25,139 nt of DNA from CAZJKE01 sp964555625 (GTDB lineage Bacteria > Planctomycetota > Phycisphaerae > Phycisphaerales > SM1A02). Location: positions 1-25,139 of the forward strand of contig CAZKTE010000023.1 of assembly GCA_964555625.1 (NCBI GenBank). The letters are read 5' to 3'. The notes beneath the pieces are model-generated. The model searched no databases and was not told the origin of the DNA. It saw only the letters and a list, made by a program, of their open reading frames with translations. Shown here piece by piece: positions 23,485-25,139 of this stretch (position 1 is the stretch's first letter; each line of letters opens with the position of its first letter). The position numbers were made by a program, and so were the translations under genes.

Positions 23485-25139
23485 TCAGGCCTTGAGGACC
23501 TCTTCCTTGAGGTTCTCAGGCATCAGGCGGTACTCGGCCGGCTCCATGGTGCTCGAGGCGCGACCCTGAGTCATGCCTCGCAGCACCGTCGTGTATCCGA
23601 ACATCTCCGAGAGCGGGACATTGGCGGTGATTGCGCGGACCACGCCTCGGAGCTCCGACTCGTTGATCTGGCCGCGGCGGCTGGAGAGGTCGCCGCTGAC
23701 GGTGCCGAAGAATTCGTCCGGGGTCGTGATCGTTACGCGCATGATCGGCTCAAGCAGCGCGAGCCCGGCCAGTGTGCAGGCCTGTCGCATGGCCAGCGCG
23801 CCGGCCTGCTCGAACGCCACCTGGCTCGAGTCCACCTCGTGATGCGACCCGTCGACGAGCTCCACTGCGACGTTGACCATCGGGTAGCCCCCTAGGATGC
23901 CCGATCCAGCCGCCGCTCGTACGCCCGCCTCGACGGAGGGGATGTACTCGCGGGGAATGGATCCGTGGCTGATGCCGTCGATGAACGCGACGCCGTCCTT
24001 GAGCGTGATCTCCTGCGCCTCGGCCTCCGCGGCGGTGATGGGCCGGACGTTGACAGTGCAGTCGCCGAACTGTCCGCGTCCGCCGGTCTGCTTGACGAAC
24101 TTGCCCCGGACGCCCTCCGCGATGCCGGTGATCGTCTCGCGGTAACTGACGCGGGGCGTGCCGACCTTGACGCCGATCTTCATGTCGCGCACGAGCTTGT
24201 TCTTGATGATTTCCAGGTGCAGCTCGCCCATGCCTGAGATGATGGTCTCGCCGGTCTCGTCGTTGTAGCGAGACTGGAAAGAGGGGTCCTCGCGCGAGAT
24301 GGTCGTGAGCGCCTCGCCGAGCTTCTTCTTGTCGTCATTGGTCATTGGCTCGATGGACATCGAGATGACCGGGTCCGGGAAGTCCATGCGCTCAAGGACG
24401 ATCGGGTCGTCCGCTGCGCAGAGCGACTCGCCGGTGTAGGAGTGCTTGAGGCCAATGACGGCCACGATGCTTCCCGCGCCGGCAAAGTCGAGGCTGATGC
24501 GGTCCTTGGCATGCATCTCGTAGATGCGAGAGACATTCTCCTTGCGACCGTTGCTCGAATTGAGCACCCGCGTGCCCTTCTCGAGGCGACCGCTGTAGAC
24601 CCGTACATAGGTGAGATCGCCGTGGGAGTCAGCAACCACCTTGAAGACCAGCGCCGAGAAGGGCGCCTCGTCGTCGTGGGCCCGCGTCAGGGAGACTGAC
24701 GGGTCACGCGGGTCCGTGCCCTGCACATCCGGGACCTCGGCGGGATTCGGGAGGTACTCGATGACGCCGTTGAGCAATCGCTGGATGCCGATGTTTCGCA
24801 GCGCGGCGCCGCAGAAGACGGGGAAGGCCCGCATCTCGAGCGTGGCGCGGCGCAGGGCCGCCTTGAGCTGATTCTCAGTGATGGCTGCTTCGGCCTAGAG
24901 GTAGTGTTCGGTGAGCTCGTCGTCGAGCTCGGAAATGCGCTCGACGATGTCGTGTCGCCAGAGCTGCGCCATCTCCAGCATGTCATCTGGGATGTCGCGC
25001 TGCTCGACGACGGCGCCGAGCTCGTTGCTGTCGAAGTAGTAGGCCTTCATCTCGATGAGGTCGACGAGCCCCTGGAGATCGTCGCCGGCACCGATCGGGA
25101 GTTGGACGGCCACGGCATTGGCGCCGAGCCGCTCACGGA
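23485..25139 (-). CDS. fusA: Elongation factor G, 5' end off window, in-frame TAG
   Basis: EF-G is the GTPase that moves tRNAs and mRNA through the ribosome. The window holds 551 codons plus the stop; the GTP-binding motifs lie to the right, outside. The visible N-terminal part, ERLGANAVAVQLPIGAGDDLQGLVDLI, is typical of EF-G. The C-terminal part carries domain II (APFSALVFKVVADSHGDLTYVRVYSG), domain III (SMSIEPMTNDDKKKLGEAL), domain IV (YRETITG, RGQFGDC) and domain V, ending YRLMPENLKEEVLKA. At 24897-24895 the frame has TAG between EHYL and AEAAITENQ, where EF-G normally has Glu; one base (GAG to TAG) explains it. The frame on both sides is otherwise intact. Either this copy is freshly broken or the base is a sequence error. 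Family identity is certain; functional state is open. Confidence 0.9.
24895..24897 (-). other. Premature in-frame amber codon in fusA
   Basis: TAG replaces the expected Glu codon in the EHYL-x-AEA segment of EF-G. The same reading frame continues without shift on both sides, so a single substitution suffices. TAG is used as a normal stop by the antiporter, TIM-barrel, uvrB and prmC genes here, so the codon is not reassigned in this genome. Confidence 0.85.

Noticed and set aside
24895..24897. Genome-wide TAG reassignment to explain the fusA stop
   Set aside because: TAG ends the antiporter, TIM-barrel, uvrB and prmC genes exactly where their proteins should end.
1..25139. tRNA, rRNA, CRISPR, insertion sequence or prophage genes
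   Set aside because: Nothing resembling T-loop sequences, regularly spaced repeats, transposases, integrases or terminal repeats was seen by eye on either strand.

Overview
The window is GC-rich, gene-dense bacterial chromosome with no phage, IS, CRISPR or tRNA/rRNA genes. The GldFG-like ABC export locus with a DUF4340 partner, a HisKA_2-type sensor kinase, mid-length PutA, RibD, UvrB and an insert-bearing PurD fit a Planctomycetota bacterium, probably of the Phycisphaerae. This assignment is inference from gene content and protein style; no rRNA gene is present to prove it.

Layout. (1) 1-521: the start of a leftward HTH protein (cut by the window edge), then a 326-bp gap holding a well-formed rightward terminator and two tandem perfect dyads. 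(2) 522-4628, rightward: a small lipoprotein of unknown function, a PAS-GAF-PAS sensor histidine kinase, and purD. (3) 4606-7071, leftward: gcvH-uvrB. (4) 7147-9307, rightward: TIM-barrel protein, cmk and plsC, tightly spaced. (5) 9284-10087 leftward TauE/SafE permease, divergent from a rightward CPA2 antiporter (10137-11777). (6) 11783-17341, leftward: a GAF/receiver signalling protein, prmC and putA. (7) 17416-22318, rightward: an ABC ATPase, a GldF-GldG fusion permease and a DUF4340 membrane protein, coupled by 4-base GTGA overlaps. (8) 22302-25139, leftward: ribD and the 3' two-thirds or so of fusA (EF-G), the latter interrupted by an in-frame TAG.

Most genes are housekeeping: purine, riboflavin and pyrimidine-nucleotide metabolism, DNA repair, glycine cleavage, phospholipid synthesis, proline catabolism and release-factor methylation. 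The clearest multi-gene machine is the ABC/GldFG/DUF4340 operon.

No wholly new system is evident. The points most worth following are at sequence level. Several genes without a Shine-Dalgarno carry a TAnnnT box 6-8 nt before the start codon, a leaderless-mRNA signature. A terminator-like hairpin plus T6 lies inside the purD coding sequence. The gap at 196-521 has a terminator with no visible upstream gene, followed by two dyads. A premature amber codon interrupts an otherwise well-preserved EF-G. Three of the four convergent gene pairs overlap at their 3' ends.
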